From NCBI RefSeq assembly GCF_000336875.1, contig NZ_AOJK01000008.1, positions 73,995-133,692 of the forward strand: a DNA stretch of 59,698 nucleotides, in the 5' to 3' direction. Under the pieces are notes generated by a model that was not told the DNA's origin, ran no database searches, and saw only the letters and a list, made by a program, of their open reading frames with translations. How positions within the stretch are numbered: the stretch's first letter is position 1; every line of letters begins with the position of its first letter. The stretch comes from Halorubrum californiense DSM 19288. GTDB taxonomy: Archaea > Halobacteriota > Halobacteria > Halobacteriales > Haloferacaceae. Below are positions 35,043-43,076 of this stretch, piece after piece. The translations under genes and the position numbers were made by a program.

Positions 35043-35852
35043 ATGAGTCTGAAAAAACAAGACGACATGGACCACAACGCGTGGCTCAAGAGTCAGGACC
35101 TCACGGCCATCGAGACGGCGTTCCTGACCACGCTCATCTGGCTGGACAAGCGGCTCCGCATCGTCGACTACCTCGAGCTGCTGGAGACGATGTACTACCG
35201 CGCGAACCTCCAGATGCCGAAGAGCCACACCGAGCAGTACGACCTCGACAACAAGTTCTGGTACTGGTACCCGCTGTACTCGCTCGGGTCCCTCTCCATC
35301 ATCGCGTACCTGCTCGCGGCGGTGTCCGGCGCGCTGCTCGGGTTCTACTACGCGCCGTCGACCGCGGGCGCGGCGGCGCAGGGCGACCCGACCGCCGCGT
35401 ACGACTCGATGGTGATGATCATGAAAGACGTCCAGTTCGGCTTCATGCTCCGGTCGATCCACCGCTGGGCGGCGCAGTTCATGGTGGCCGCGGTGTTCCT
35501 CCACATGCTGCGCGTCTACTTCACCGGCGCGTACAAGGAGCCGCGGGAGGTCAACTGGATCCTCGGCGTCGTACTCATCGCCCTGACGCTGCTGTTCGGC
35601 TTCTCCGGGTACGTCCTCCCGTGGAAGCAGCTGTCCTTCTGGGCGGCGCAGATCGGCGTCGAACTGGCGCTCGCGACGCCGATCATCGGCGAGTGGGCGG
35701 CACAGCTGCTGTTCGGCGGCTTCACCCTCGGACAGGCGACGCTCGTGAGAATGTACATCCTGCACGTGTTCGTGCTGCCGTTCGTGGTCACCGCGCTCAT
35801 CGCGATCCACGTCGGCATCGTCTGGGTGCAGGGCATCGCGGAGCCGCACTAA
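35043..35852 (+). CDS. petB: Cytochrome b, N-terminal subunit (b6-like)
   Basis: A 269-residue protein with four main membrane helices. Four haem-ligating His are visible: His140 and His154 (RSIHRWAAQF, VFLHMLRVY), and His241 and His256 (ILHVFVLP, AIHVGIVW). The pairs are separated by 13 and 14 residues, the second as in cytochrome b6 rather than mitochondrial cytochrome b. It oxidises quinol at the Qo site together with the C-terminal subunit encoded next (five bases on). The ATG at 35043 is chosen because the longer frame from 35007 overlaps the previous gene's tail. Confidence 0.96.
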   Translation: MSLKKQDDMDHNAWLKSQDLTAIETAFLTTLIWLDKRLRIVDYLELLETMYYRANLQMPKSHTEQYDLDNKFWYWYPLYSLGSLSIIAYLLAAVSGALLGFYYAPSTAGAAAQGDPTAAYDSMVMIMKDVQFGFMLRSIHRWAAQFMVAAVFLHMLRVYFTGAYKEPREVNWILGVVLIALTLLFGFSGYVLPWKQLSFWAAQIGVELALATPIIGEWAAQLLFGGFTLGQATLVRMYILHVFVLPFVVTALIAIHVGIVWVQGIAEPH

Positions 35853-35856
35853 TCCA

Positions 35857-36645
35857 ATGACCGACGACACCACACCCATGACCGACGGAGGCACCGACGA
35901 CGAGGCGCGGACCGACGGCGGTCCGCCGGCGACGGTCCCGCCGGACGACGAGACGCCGACCTGGTCCGAGCGGAAGGAGCACAGCCAGGGGCTCGCACAG
36001 CTCACCTACCAGTACTTCGAGCGCTCCCGGCGCGAGGACGAGGACCTCCGCACGGAGTCGACGTACGTCGAGCGCGACGTGCTGGGCTTCCCGACGTGGC
36101 CCCACGAGACGATCCGCAACCTCGCGATCACCTCGTTCTTCCTCGGGATGATCCTCCTCGTGGCTTCGATCCTTCCGTCGCACTTCGGCGACCCGGCGAA
36201 CCCCGGTTCCACGCCGGCGATCATCCTGCCCGACTGGTACCTCTACTGGTCGTTCGGCCTGCTGAAGCTCAGCCCGATCAACCCCGAACTCGCGGTGTTG
36301 GGCGGTAACATCATCGTGTCCAACGAGCTGTACGGGCTCATCGCTCACGGCGCCATCTTCGGCGTCATCACGCTCGTCCCCTTCCTCAACAAGGGTAACG
36401 CCCGGCGCCCCGTCGAGGAGCCCGGGTGGGCCGCGCTCGGCGTGACCGGCGTCATCCTGGCGATCACGCTGGCGGTACTCGCCATCCAGAACTTCTTCCC
36501 GGTCCCGCTCGAGCTGCTGTTCTCGCTCGTGTTCATGCTCCCGGTCGCGGGCGGTGTGATCACCTACGCGGTGCTGAAGACGATGCGCGAGGGGTACATG
36601 TACGACCTCAACCGCCGGTACTACATGCTGCGGCCGCCGAAGTAA
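35857..36645 (+). CDS. petD: Cytochrome b, C-terminal subunit (subunit IV-like)
   Basis: A 262-residue protein. After an acidic, disordered N-terminal stretch of ~80 residues come about four hydrophobic segments: ETIRNLAITSFFLGMILLV, then YGLIAHGAIFGVITLVPFL, AALGVTGVILAITLAVLAI and LLFSLVFMLPVAGGVITYAV. The Qo-site motif reads PDWY (residues 125-128, PDWYLYWSFG), not the usual PEWY. It completes the split cytochrome b. A longer than normal N-terminus is the only oddity in layout. Confidence 0.95.
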   Translation: MTDDTTPMTDGGTDDEARTDGGPPATVPPDDETPTWSERKEHSQGLAQLTYQYFERSRREDEDLRTESTYVERDVLGFPTWPHETIRNLAITSFFLGMILLVASILPSHFGDPANPGSTPAIILPDWYLYWSFGLLKLSPINPELAVLGGNIIVSNELYGLIAHGAIFGVITLVPFLNKGNARRPVEEPGWAALGVTGVILAITLAVLAIQNFFPVPLELLFSLVFMLPVAGGVITYAVLKTMREGYMYDLNRRYYMLRPPK

Positions 36646-36719
36646 GCGGCTGACCCTCGCACCCCCGACCGGAGCGCGGTCGTATTCCCCGCCCACCGTT
36701 CCGACGCCCCGTATCACCC

Positions 36720-37151
36720 ATGTCATCCTCAACAGACGGCGACGCCTCGCAGGCGTTCGACGAGACCGGCGATCCGATCGCGGCCGACGACGACGCTGAC
36801 CCGCGAAACGAGCCGACGGGCCCGCGAGACGGGCCGAGCGGCCGGGAGGTCGTCGTCCCCTTCCGGCTGTACAAGGCGGTCACCGTCTTCTCGACGCTCG
36901 CCGCGGTCGTCACCTACTTCGTCGGGTTCACGCTCATCGACGCCGCGACGCTTCAGATAAGCTTCGTCCGGACGACGATCGTCTACCTGCTCGACAGCGC
37001 CGGAATCTTGCCGCCGGAGGACGTGCTCGTGGCGGTGCTGGCGATCACCGGCGTCGGCTTCATCGTCCTCGGGACCGCCGTGTACGTCCTCGGGACCCGG
37101 TTCCGCGGACAAGGGATGGGAAAGTCTCAAGACGACTCCAGCGAAACGTGA
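36720..37151 (+). CDS. Two-helix membrane protein of the cytochrome b locus
   Basis: A 143-residue protein. The first ~45 residues are acidic and disordered. Two membrane helices follow (FRLYKAVTVFSTLAAVVTYFVGF and VAVLAITGVGFIVLGTAVYVLG) with a short loop between them and a polar tail. No cofactor motif is seen. It is 74 bases after petD and five bases before the next small gene, so it belongs to the same transcription unit or a near neighbour. Role unknown. Confidence 0.85.
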   Translation: MSSSTDGDASQAFDETGDPIAADDDADPRNEPTGPRDGPSGREVVVPFRLYKAVTVFSTLAAVVTYFVGFTLIDAATLQISFVRTTIVYLLDSAGILPPEDVLVAVLAITGVGFIVLGTAVYVLGTRFRGQGMGKSQDDSSET

Positions 37152-37155
37152 GATA

Positions 37156-37437
37156 ATGGCAGACGAGTTCATGAAGGGCTTCGCCCTGTTCACGATCGGC
37201 GGTCTCGGGTGGATCACCTTCGGCGGCTGGTACCGGACGCCGTCGTACTACCAGGTGTCACAGCTCGTGAACCCGGCGGAAGGCGTGAACACCGCGTACG
37301 GCGAGGTCGGCCTGTTCGCGGGCGACATGTTCTTCTGGCTGATGATCCTCGGCGCGCTGACGTTCTGGGTGCTCATCCCCGGCAGCCGGCAGCTCCGCGA
37401 CGCCCTCAACGGAGACGAGGACGCGGCCGCGAACTGA
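37156..37437 (+). CDS. Small membrane protein at the end of the cytochrome b locus
   Basis: A 93-residue protein. It starts MADEFMKGFALFTIGGLGWI, with an N-terminal hydrophobic segment at ~8-25 and a second at ~53-73 (LFAGDMFFWLMILGALTFWVLIPG). The region between is aromatic and polar (WYRTPSYYQVSQLVNPAEG). No metal-binding motif is seen. It starts five bases after the preceding gene, and a T run follows its stop. It is probably an accessory subunit of the cytochrome b complex, by position only. Confidence 0.85.
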   Translation: MADEFMKGFALFTIGGLGWITFGGWYRTPSYYQVSQLVNPAEGVNTAYGEVGLFAGDMFFWLMILGALTFWVLIPGSRQLRDALNGDEDAAAN

Positions 37438-37457
37438 ACGCACCCCTCTCGTCTCGC

Positions 37458-37462
37458 TTTTT
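37458..37462 (+). terminator. Oligo-T tract after the cytochrome b locus
   Basis: Five Ts (CTCGCTTTTTCCG) lie 20 bases after the last small membrane gene of the cytochrome b locus. It is a modest archaeal terminator candidate. Confidence 0.35.
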
Positions 37463-37548
37463 CCGTTCGTTCCGTCCGCCGAGAGCGACGCCGGCGGTCC
37501 CGCCGACGAACCGAGAGCTTTTCACCGCCGCTCGCCCCAGCCTCGCGC

Positions 37549-38292
37549 ATGAGTGAGCCGACGCGCCGCCTCGCGGTTCTGGGCGGCGGCGACCCGGCGG
37601 CGGCGATCCGGTCGGCGGTCGACAGCGCGGCCGCCAGTCTCGTCGACCGCGCCGAGGCGGACGCGGTCGTCGCCGTCGGGGACGCCGCACTCCGGGAGGC
37701 GATGCTCGCGGCCGCGGGCGAGGACGGCCGTTCGGTTCCGATCCTCCCGGTCGGAGACGGCCGTCACGCGGTCGCCCCGGACCTCGCGGCCGACCGCATC
37801 GCTGCCGCCGACGGGGCGGGCGGATCGGCGAGCGCGGTCGACGGGTTCTCTCGCGTCGCACACCCGGTGTTGGCGGTCGACGGCGCCGGCGACGGTCGGA
37901 GGCGGTTCGCGGCCGCGGACGTCGCCTTCGTGACGGCGGAAGCGGCCCGCATCTCCGAGTACGGGATCGCGTTCACCGACGGGGAGTCGGTCTCGGTGCG
38001 CGCTGACGGCGCCGTGATCGCGACGCCGCTCGGCAGCGACGGCTACGCGGCGGCGGCCGGCGGGCCGGTCGTGTCGCCCGGCGGCGGCCTCTCCGTCGTT
38101 CCCGTCTCGCCGTTCACGACTCGCCCCGACACGTGGGTGGCGAGCGGGGGCGTCCGGGTCACGGTCGAGCGCGAGGAGGAGCCGGTCGCGTTGGTCGTCG
38201 ACGGCGATCGCCGCGGGACCGTCGAGCCGCACCGCACGGTCGGCGTCGAGGTCGCGACGACGGTCGACCTCCTCTCGGCGACGGCGGAGTGA
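37549..38292 (+). CDS. Degenerate NAD-kinase homologue
   Basis: A 247-residue protein with the fold pattern of ATP-NAD kinases. The substrate-binding motif is recognisable as TPLGSDGYAAAAGGPVV (residues 159-175; the family has TPTGSTAY-x4-GGP). VVDGDRRGTVEPH resembles the following strand. The kinase hallmark GGDGT near residue 43 reads VGDAA instead, so the phosphate-binding loop is not conserved. It may be an inactive or altered paralogue that still binds a dinucleotide. Start is the ATG at 37549. It lies after the cytochrome b locus, but a link is not evident. Confidence 0.82.
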   Translation: MSEPTRRLAVLGGGDPAAAIRSAVDSAAASLVDRAEADAVVAVGDAALREAMLAAAGEDGRSVPILPVGDGRHAVAPDLAADRIAAADGAGGSASAVDGFSRVAHPVLAVDGAGDGRRRFAAADVAFVTAEAARISEYGIAFTDGESVSVRADGAVIATPLGSDGYAAAAGGPVVSPGGGLSVVPVSPFTTRPDTWVASGGVRVTVEREEEPVALVVDGDRRGTVEPHRTVGVEVATTVDLLSATAE

Positions 38293-38384
38293 GGCCACAC
38301 CCCCACGCACCTCGGCGGCCGCGACCCCGTCGCGAGCGCGCCGATCGGAAACACTCTAATACGTCGTGAACGGAAGTGGTGGAT

Positions 38385-38828
38385 ATGGACCCACTGCAGT
38401 TCCTCGTTCCCCTCGGCTGGCTGTCGGCCGTCGGGCCGGCGCTGCCGTACGCGATATTCGTGATGACCGTCGGGAACCTCGCGACGCGGCACCTCGCGCA
38501 CAGACGGCACGTCGAACAGGGACAGGACGCCGACAGCGTGGATGCGTACACGCCCCACGTGTTCACCAACGTCGGGCTCGTCCTCCTGTCGTTCGTGTTC
38601 ATCCTCGGCTCGCCCGTGAGAGGGACGATCCTGTCGATACTCGTGCTGGCGATGTTCATCGCCGACTTCTTCGAGCTGGAGGCGCGCAACGTCGAGGCCC
38701 GCAACGACATGGAGATCGAGGCGCCGAAGAGCTCGATCGCCGCCTCGCTCGTCGTGCTTGTGTGGACGTCGTACTTCGCGCTGTTCTTCGTCATCGAAGG
38801 GATCTGGAACCAGTTCGTCGTCGCCTGA
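38385..38828 (+). CDS. Membrane protein, unknown function
   Basis: A 147-residue protein. It starts MDPLQFLVPLGWLSAVGPALPYAIFVMTVG and has four hydrophobic segments near residues 2-30, 58-74, 80-95 and 117-140. It has conserved-looking polar stretches between them (THLAHRRHVEQGQD-like basic loop, EARNVEARNDMEIE). The start ATG is preferred to an upstream GTG. No function can be assigned. It lies between the NAD-kinase-like gene and the convergent peptidase gene. Confidence 0.8.
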   Translation: MDPLQFLVPLGWLSAVGPALPYAIFVMTVGNLATRHLAHRRHVEQGQDADSVDAYTPHVFTNVGLVLLSFVFILGSPVRGTILSILVLAMFIADFFELEARNVEARNDMEIEAPKSSIAASLVVLVWTSYFALFFVIEGIWNQFVVA

Positions 38829-38869
38829 CGGCCCAGATCCCGACCGCGGTTTCTCTCTCCGCTCGCCGC

Positions 38870-40192
38870 TCAGAACGTCCAGTCGCCGGTGAGCTTCATC
38901 CCCGTCGCCTTCCCCTCGGCTTCGAGCGCCGCCGCGATCTCGTCGGTGTTCCGGCGCGGGATCGACGCGTCCGCCTCGGCGAGGTCGACGACCAGTTCCG
39001 TGAGGAGGATCGCCTGCTCCCGGAGGTTCCGCGACTCCAACTTGTCGAGCGTGTCGGCGTGGGTGTGGCCCCAGCCGCGGCCGCGCCCCTCGGTCTCGCC
39101 GGAGATCATGTATCCGGGGATCCCCCGCTTCACAAACGGCCAGTGGTCGCTGTGAGGGACCAACTCCGCACCGGTCGAAATCGGGTGGTCGAAGCGGTCG
39201 CTCACGCGCTCGGCGGCCGTCGCCAGCGCGTCGAAGTCGTGGTGGTCGAGCCGGAGCGTCCGGCCGAACACGTTGCTGTCGACGTTGACGACGGCGCGGA
39301 CGGCTTCGGGGTCGGCCGCTTCGGCCGCCACCGACGAGCCGACGAGCCCGACCTCCTCGGCGCCGAAGGCGGCGAACCGCACCCGCACGTCGAGTTCGTC
39401 TTCGCGCGCCGCGAGCGCCCGCGCGACCTCGACGATGGTCGCCGTTCCCGCGCCGTTGTCCATCGCGCCCTCCGCGAGGTCGTGCGCGTCGACGTGCGAG
39501 GAGACGATCAGGTGTTCATCGGTGTCGGGCCCCAGCTCGGCGACCGCGTTCCCGCTCGTCGTCGTCGGCGTCTCGCAGTCGACCGCGACGGTCACCTCGT
39601 CGCCCTCGTTGCGCCGCGCGAGCCGGGCGCCGGTCTCCTTCGAGACGCCGACCGCCGGGATCGCACCGATCGGCGCGTCCGCGGTCCCGACGCTCCCGGT
39701 CGGCGGGAGCGTCCCCTCGACGTGGTTCGCGAAGACGAAGGCGGCGGCGCCGGCGTCAACCGCGCGGTAGTACTTCTCCCGGCGGTGGATGAAGCGGTCG
39801 ACAGAGTCGGGCGTGTCCGACGAGACCATCACGACCTTCCCCGCCACGTCGGCCTCGAAGTCCTCGGGAACGCCGTACGAGAGGTCGACGAACTCGCCGG
39901 TCGCCTCGCCGCTCGGGCTCCGCGGCAGCGCGATACACTCGTTCGGCCCGACCGCGAGCGGCTCGTCCGTCGCGGCCTCGCGGACCGCGCTGTCGCCGCG
40001 CTCCCAGCCCTGAATCTCGAACTCCTCGATCGCCGCGTTGCGCGCGCCGGCGTCGGCGAACGCGTCGCGCGTCAGCTCCAGCGCCTCGTGCTCGCCCGGT
40101 GAGCCGGCCATCCGGTCGCCGACGTCGACCAAGTCGAGGAGGTGGTTCCAGCCCGCGTCGCTCGTGAACGTCTCGCCGATCCAGTCGGTCAT
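38870..40192 (-). CDS. M28-family metallopeptidase
   Basis: A 440-residue protein. The di-zinc ligands of the M28 family can be traced: SSHVDAHDLAEGAMDNGAG (His and Asp), FGAEEVGLVGS (Glu-Glu), NVDSNVFG (Asp) and WGHTHADTLDKL (final His). An inserted PA-like domain (residues ~110-200) lies before the catalytic core. There is no signal peptide, so it is likely an intracellular aminopeptidase. Length and order fit the family well. Confidence 0.93.
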   Translation of the reverse strand: MTDWIGETFTSDAGWNHLLDLVDVGDRMAGSPGEHEALELTRDAFADAGARNAAIEEFEIQGWERGDSAVREAATDEPLAVGPNECIALPRSPSGEATGEFVDLSYGVPEDFEADVAGKVVMVSSDTPDSVDRFIHRREKYYRAVDAGAAAFVFANHVEGTLPPTGSVGTADAPIGAIPAVGVSKETGARLARRNEGDEVTVAVDCETPTTTSGNAVAELGPDTDEHLIVSSHVDAHDLAEGAMDNGAGTATIVEVARALAAREDELDVRVRFAAFGAEEVGLVGSSVAAEAADPEAVRAVVNVDSNVFGRTLRLDHHDFDALATAAERVSDRFDHPISTGAELVPHSDHWPFVKRGIPGYMISGETEGRGRGWGHTHADTLDKLESRNLREQAILLTELVVDLAEADASIPRRNTDEIAAALEAEGKATGMKLTGDWTF

Positions 40193-40319
40193 GGGTACGG
40201 GTGTCGCGGCCGCCGGTCAAGCGTTTCGGTGGCGGCGGGGGCGGCCGGAAAGCGAGCGGCGGGAGAAAACGGAACCGGGCGGCGGGGGAGGACAGAACCT
40301 GGTGACGCGGAGAAGCCGA

Positions 40320-40979
40320 TCAGACCGGGACGAGCGGCAGGAGGGCCGTCGCGGCCTCGGCGGCCGCGAACGTCGAGTCGTACAGATGGTTGAGGAGAAG
40401 GTAGGTGACGACCCCGAGGACGAGCGAGAGGATCCACGCGCTCGCCGCGATCCGCCCGACGCGCCGGTGGGGCGTCTGGGTCCGGAGCTCCTGCGTGGTG
40501 TGCGTGAGCCCGAGGACGATGGCGTAGAGGACGACGGGCACGGAGACGACGGAGAGGACGATGTGGATCGCGAGCATGAGCAGGTACGCGGGGTACACCC
40601 AGTCCCACAGCGGGACCCACGCGTACGCCGAGTCCAGCACGAACTCCTTGGTGCCGCCGCCCGCGACCTTCGGGAGGTACATCCCGAGGAACAGGAGAAT
40701 GAGGCCGAACGAGGTCGTCATCGCGACGGCGTGTTTCCGCACCTCGTCGTTGCGGATCCAGTACCAGCCGAGCGAGAGGGTGATCACGGTGACCGTGTTG
40801 ACGGCGGCGATGGCGTGCGCGAGCAGGTTCACCGTCCCCTGCGTGAGCGTCGGGAACAGCGCCTGAAACTCGGGGACGAGGAACACGCCGCCGACGGCGC
40901 CGTAGCCGACGAGGGTGAGGAGGACGGTTATCGCGGTGGCCCGCTCTTTGGCCCGCTCGCGAACGCTGGCGGTGGACAT
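40320..40979 (-). CDS. DUF420-type membrane protein
   Basis: A 219-residue protein with six membrane helices. It starts MSTASVRERAKERATAIT. The helical regions include VNLLAHAIAAVNTVTVITLSLGWY, KHAVAMTTSFGLILLFLGMYL and WVYPAYLLMLAIHIVLSVVSVPVVLYAIVLG. Histidines in LLAHAIA, KHAVAM, AIHIVL and NHLYDS occupy conserved membrane positions of the DUF420 (YozB-like) family, which is associated with cytochrome oxidase assembly, although a biochemical role is unproven. Confidence 0.88.
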   Translation of the reverse strand: MSTASVRERAKERATAITVLLTLVGYGAVGGVFLVPEFQALFPTLTQGTVNLLAHAIAAVNTVTVITLSLGWYWIRNDEVRKHAVAMTTSFGLILLFLGMYLPKVAGGGTKEFVLDSAYAWVPLWDWVYPAYLLMLAIHIVLSVVSVPVVLYAIVLGLTHTTQELRTQTPHRRVGRIAASAWILSLVLGVVTYLLLNHLYDSTFAAAEAATALLPLVPV

Positions 40980-41060
40980 ATCGGGTGTAGCCTCGGGAGC
41001 GTTATTGGCCTTTCGAGGGCGGACGCCGTCGCCGGAAGCGGGCGTCGACTCCGCGGCCGC

Positions 41061-42113
41061 TCACTCGTCGATGACGCCCGTCGCGGTCGCGACCTCTATC
41101 GCGGCCTCCTCGTTGATCCCGCCCTGGAGGATGGTGTAGCGGTCGCGGATCTCGTGGGCGCTCGTCAGGGCGGCGAGCAGCTCCGCGTCGTCGATTCCCA
41201 GCTCGCCCGCCGTCGTCGGGGCGTCGAGCTCGGCGAGCGCGTCGCGGATCGCGCCCCAGCGCCCGTTCTCGCCGCTGTGGAGGTACTCAGTCATGATCGA
41301 GGCGACGCCGACCTGATGGCCGTGGAGCGCCTTTCCGGGGGCGATGCGGTCGAGCTGGTGGGAGATGAGGTGTTCGGCGCCGGAGGCGGGCCGCGAGGAG
41401 CCCGCGATGGACATCGCCACGCCGGAGGAGACGAGCGCCTTCACGACGACCCACGCCGACTCTTCGAGCCCCGGGCGGATCATGTCGGCGTTCTCGACGA
41501 GCAGCTCCGCGGTCATCTCCGAGAGCGCGCCCGCGTACTCGCTGTACTCGACGTTGCGCAGGCGGCGGGCGAGCCGCCAGTCCTTCACCGCGGTGTAGTT
41601 GGAGATGATGTCGGCACAGCCCGCGGTGGTGAGCCGCCACGGCGCCTCCGCGAGCAGCGTCGTGTCCGCGACGACGGCGAGCGGCGGGTCGGCGGCGACC
41701 GAGTGGCGCGTGTCGCCCTCGGGGATCGACGAGCGCCCGGAGACGATGCCGTCGTGGGAGGCGACGGTCGGGACGGAGACGAAGCCGACGTCGAGGTGGT
41801 CGGCGGCCATCTTCGCGATGTCGATCGGTTTCCCGCCGCCCAAGGCGATCAGGTAGCCCGGGTCGACCGCCTCCGCGGTCTCCTTCAAGTCCTCGACCGC
41901 GGCGAAGGAGGCGTCCTCGACCACGGCGGTCGCGGGGTCGTCGAACTGCGCCCGGACGCGGTCGCCGGCGATCTCGTTCGGCGTCGGGCTCGTCACGATC
42001 AGCGGCCGCCCAGTCAGGTAGAGTTCGCCGACCGCCTCCCCGAGGTCGTCGATGACGTCGTGTCCCACGAGGACGTTCCGCGGGAGCTTGATCCACGTCG
42101 TCTTCTCGAACAT
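41061..42113 (-). CDS. egsA: sn-Glycerol-1-phosphate dehydrogenase
   Basis: A 350-residue enzyme of the iron/zinc alcohol dehydrogenase fold. It reduces dihydroxyacetone phosphate to sn-glycerol-1-phosphate, the backbone of archaeal ether lipids. Signatures include ALGGGKPIDIAKMAA (dinucleotide binding), VASHDGIVSGRSSI, ISHQLDRIAPGKALHGHQVGVAS with metal-ligand His, and an AGCADIISNYTAVKDW region. The ATG at 42113 begins MFEKTTWIKLP, as in relatives; an upstream ATG at 42152 adds 13 unlikely residues. Confidence 0.96.
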   Translation of the reverse strand: MFEKTTWIKLPRNVLVGHDVIDDLGEAVGELYLTGRPLIVTSPTPNEIAGDRVRAQFDDPATAVVEDASFAAVEDLKETAEAVDPGYLIALGGGKPIDIAKMAADHLDVGFVSVPTVASHDGIVSGRSSIPEGDTRHSVAADPPLAVVADTTLLAEAPWRLTTAGCADIISNYTAVKDWRLARRLRNVEYSEYAGALSEMTAELLVENADMIRPGLEESAWVVVKALVSSGVAMSIAGSSRPASGAEHLISHQLDRIAPGKALHGHQVGVASIMTEYLHSGENGRWGAIRDALAELDAPTTAGELGIDDAELLAALTSAHEIRDRYTILQGGINEEAAIEVATATGVIDE

Positions 42114-42217
42114 ACGGGTCGGTCGCGCCGACGGGTCAAAGCCGTTGTCCATGCGGGTCGCGCTCCGCCCGGGCAGTGTGCGCCAGCGGACGCGGGCGAC
42201 CGATTCGGGCGCGCCAG

Positions 42218-42916
42218 CTACGCGACGAGCGCCGCCAGCGTCGTCGCGGCGTCGTAGAGGAAGTAGACGCCGGAGCCAGCGAGCACGACCGCGGAGGCGA
42301 CGGCGACGAGCGGCGCGAACGTCTCGATCCGGCGCTCGGCGGCGACGAGACCGGTCGGGAACCCCGTAACCCAGGTCAACACGCCGAGGAAGAACCCGCC
42401 GATGAGCGCCGGGGAGCCGGTGGCGACCACGAGCGTCCCGGCGAGGTCCGCGCCGACGACCGGGAGCCGGGCCAGCACGTCGAGTTCGCCCGGCTGGAGC
42501 AGGCCGACGCCGATCGTCAGCCAGAACAGCACTTGGTACGGGTTCGTTAAGGCGAGCACCAGCGCCTTGCGGAACCCCTTCCCCTCCGCGGCGATCGGCT
42601 TCTCACCCGAGGTCGGGCGGAACGACGCCCGCGCGCCCCGCGCCGCGCCGACGGCGAAGTACAGCATCAGGACGCCGCCGACCGCGACCATCGCGCCCTG
42701 TAACAGCGGGAACGACTCCACGACCGCGACGACGCCGACGTACGCGAGGAGGAAGAAGATCGCGTCGGCGGTCGCGGCGCCGAGCCCGGCCCGGAAGCCG
42801 GCGAAGCGGCCGCGGAGGACGGCCTCCTCGGCGATCACCGCGTTCATCGGACCGGGCGGCGCCGCGAGCGCCAGGCCGAAGACGACGCCCGCACCGAGCG
42901 TAGCGAGGGTACTCAC
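42218..42916 (-). CDS. LysE-family exporter
   Basis: A 232-residue protein of about six membrane helices. It starts with GTG (VSTLATLGAGVVFGLALAAPPGPMNAVIAEE); the LAAPPGPMN motif is the family's N-terminal signature. FRAGLGAATADAIFFLLAYVGV and ALVLALTNPYQVLFWLTIG complete the pattern. Members export amino acids or small amines; the substrate is unknown. A start at 43009 would add a 31-residue non-hydrophobic extension, so I use the GTG at 42916. Confidence 0.9.
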   Translation of the reverse strand: MSTLATLGAGVVFGLALAAPPGPMNAVIAEEAVLRGRFAGFRAGLGAATADAIFFLLAYVGVVAVVESFPLLQGAMVAVGGVLMLYFAVGAARGARASFRPTSGEKPIAAEGKGFRKALVLALTNPYQVLFWLTIGVGLLQPGELDVLARLPVVGADLAGTLVVATGSPALIGGFFLGVLTWVTGFPTGLVAAERRIETFAPLVAVASAVVLAGSGVYFLYDAATTLAALVA

Positions 42917-43076
42917 ACCGCCCCCAACGCCGTGTTTCGTGAAAAACCTCGCGACAGAGGGGCGGTCAGTAGCGCTCGGTTCCGGGACGTGTCCCCGAGA
43001 TCGACGCATCGACGGACAGATCCGGACACCGGCGAGCGCGGCGGGACGGCGTGTTTCGATCCAGTCGACGCCCCGG

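Noticed and set aside
40038-42257. Plus-strand frame of 739 residues across the DUF420 and egsA genes
   Set aside because: Antisense to two well-supported genes and compositionally biased.
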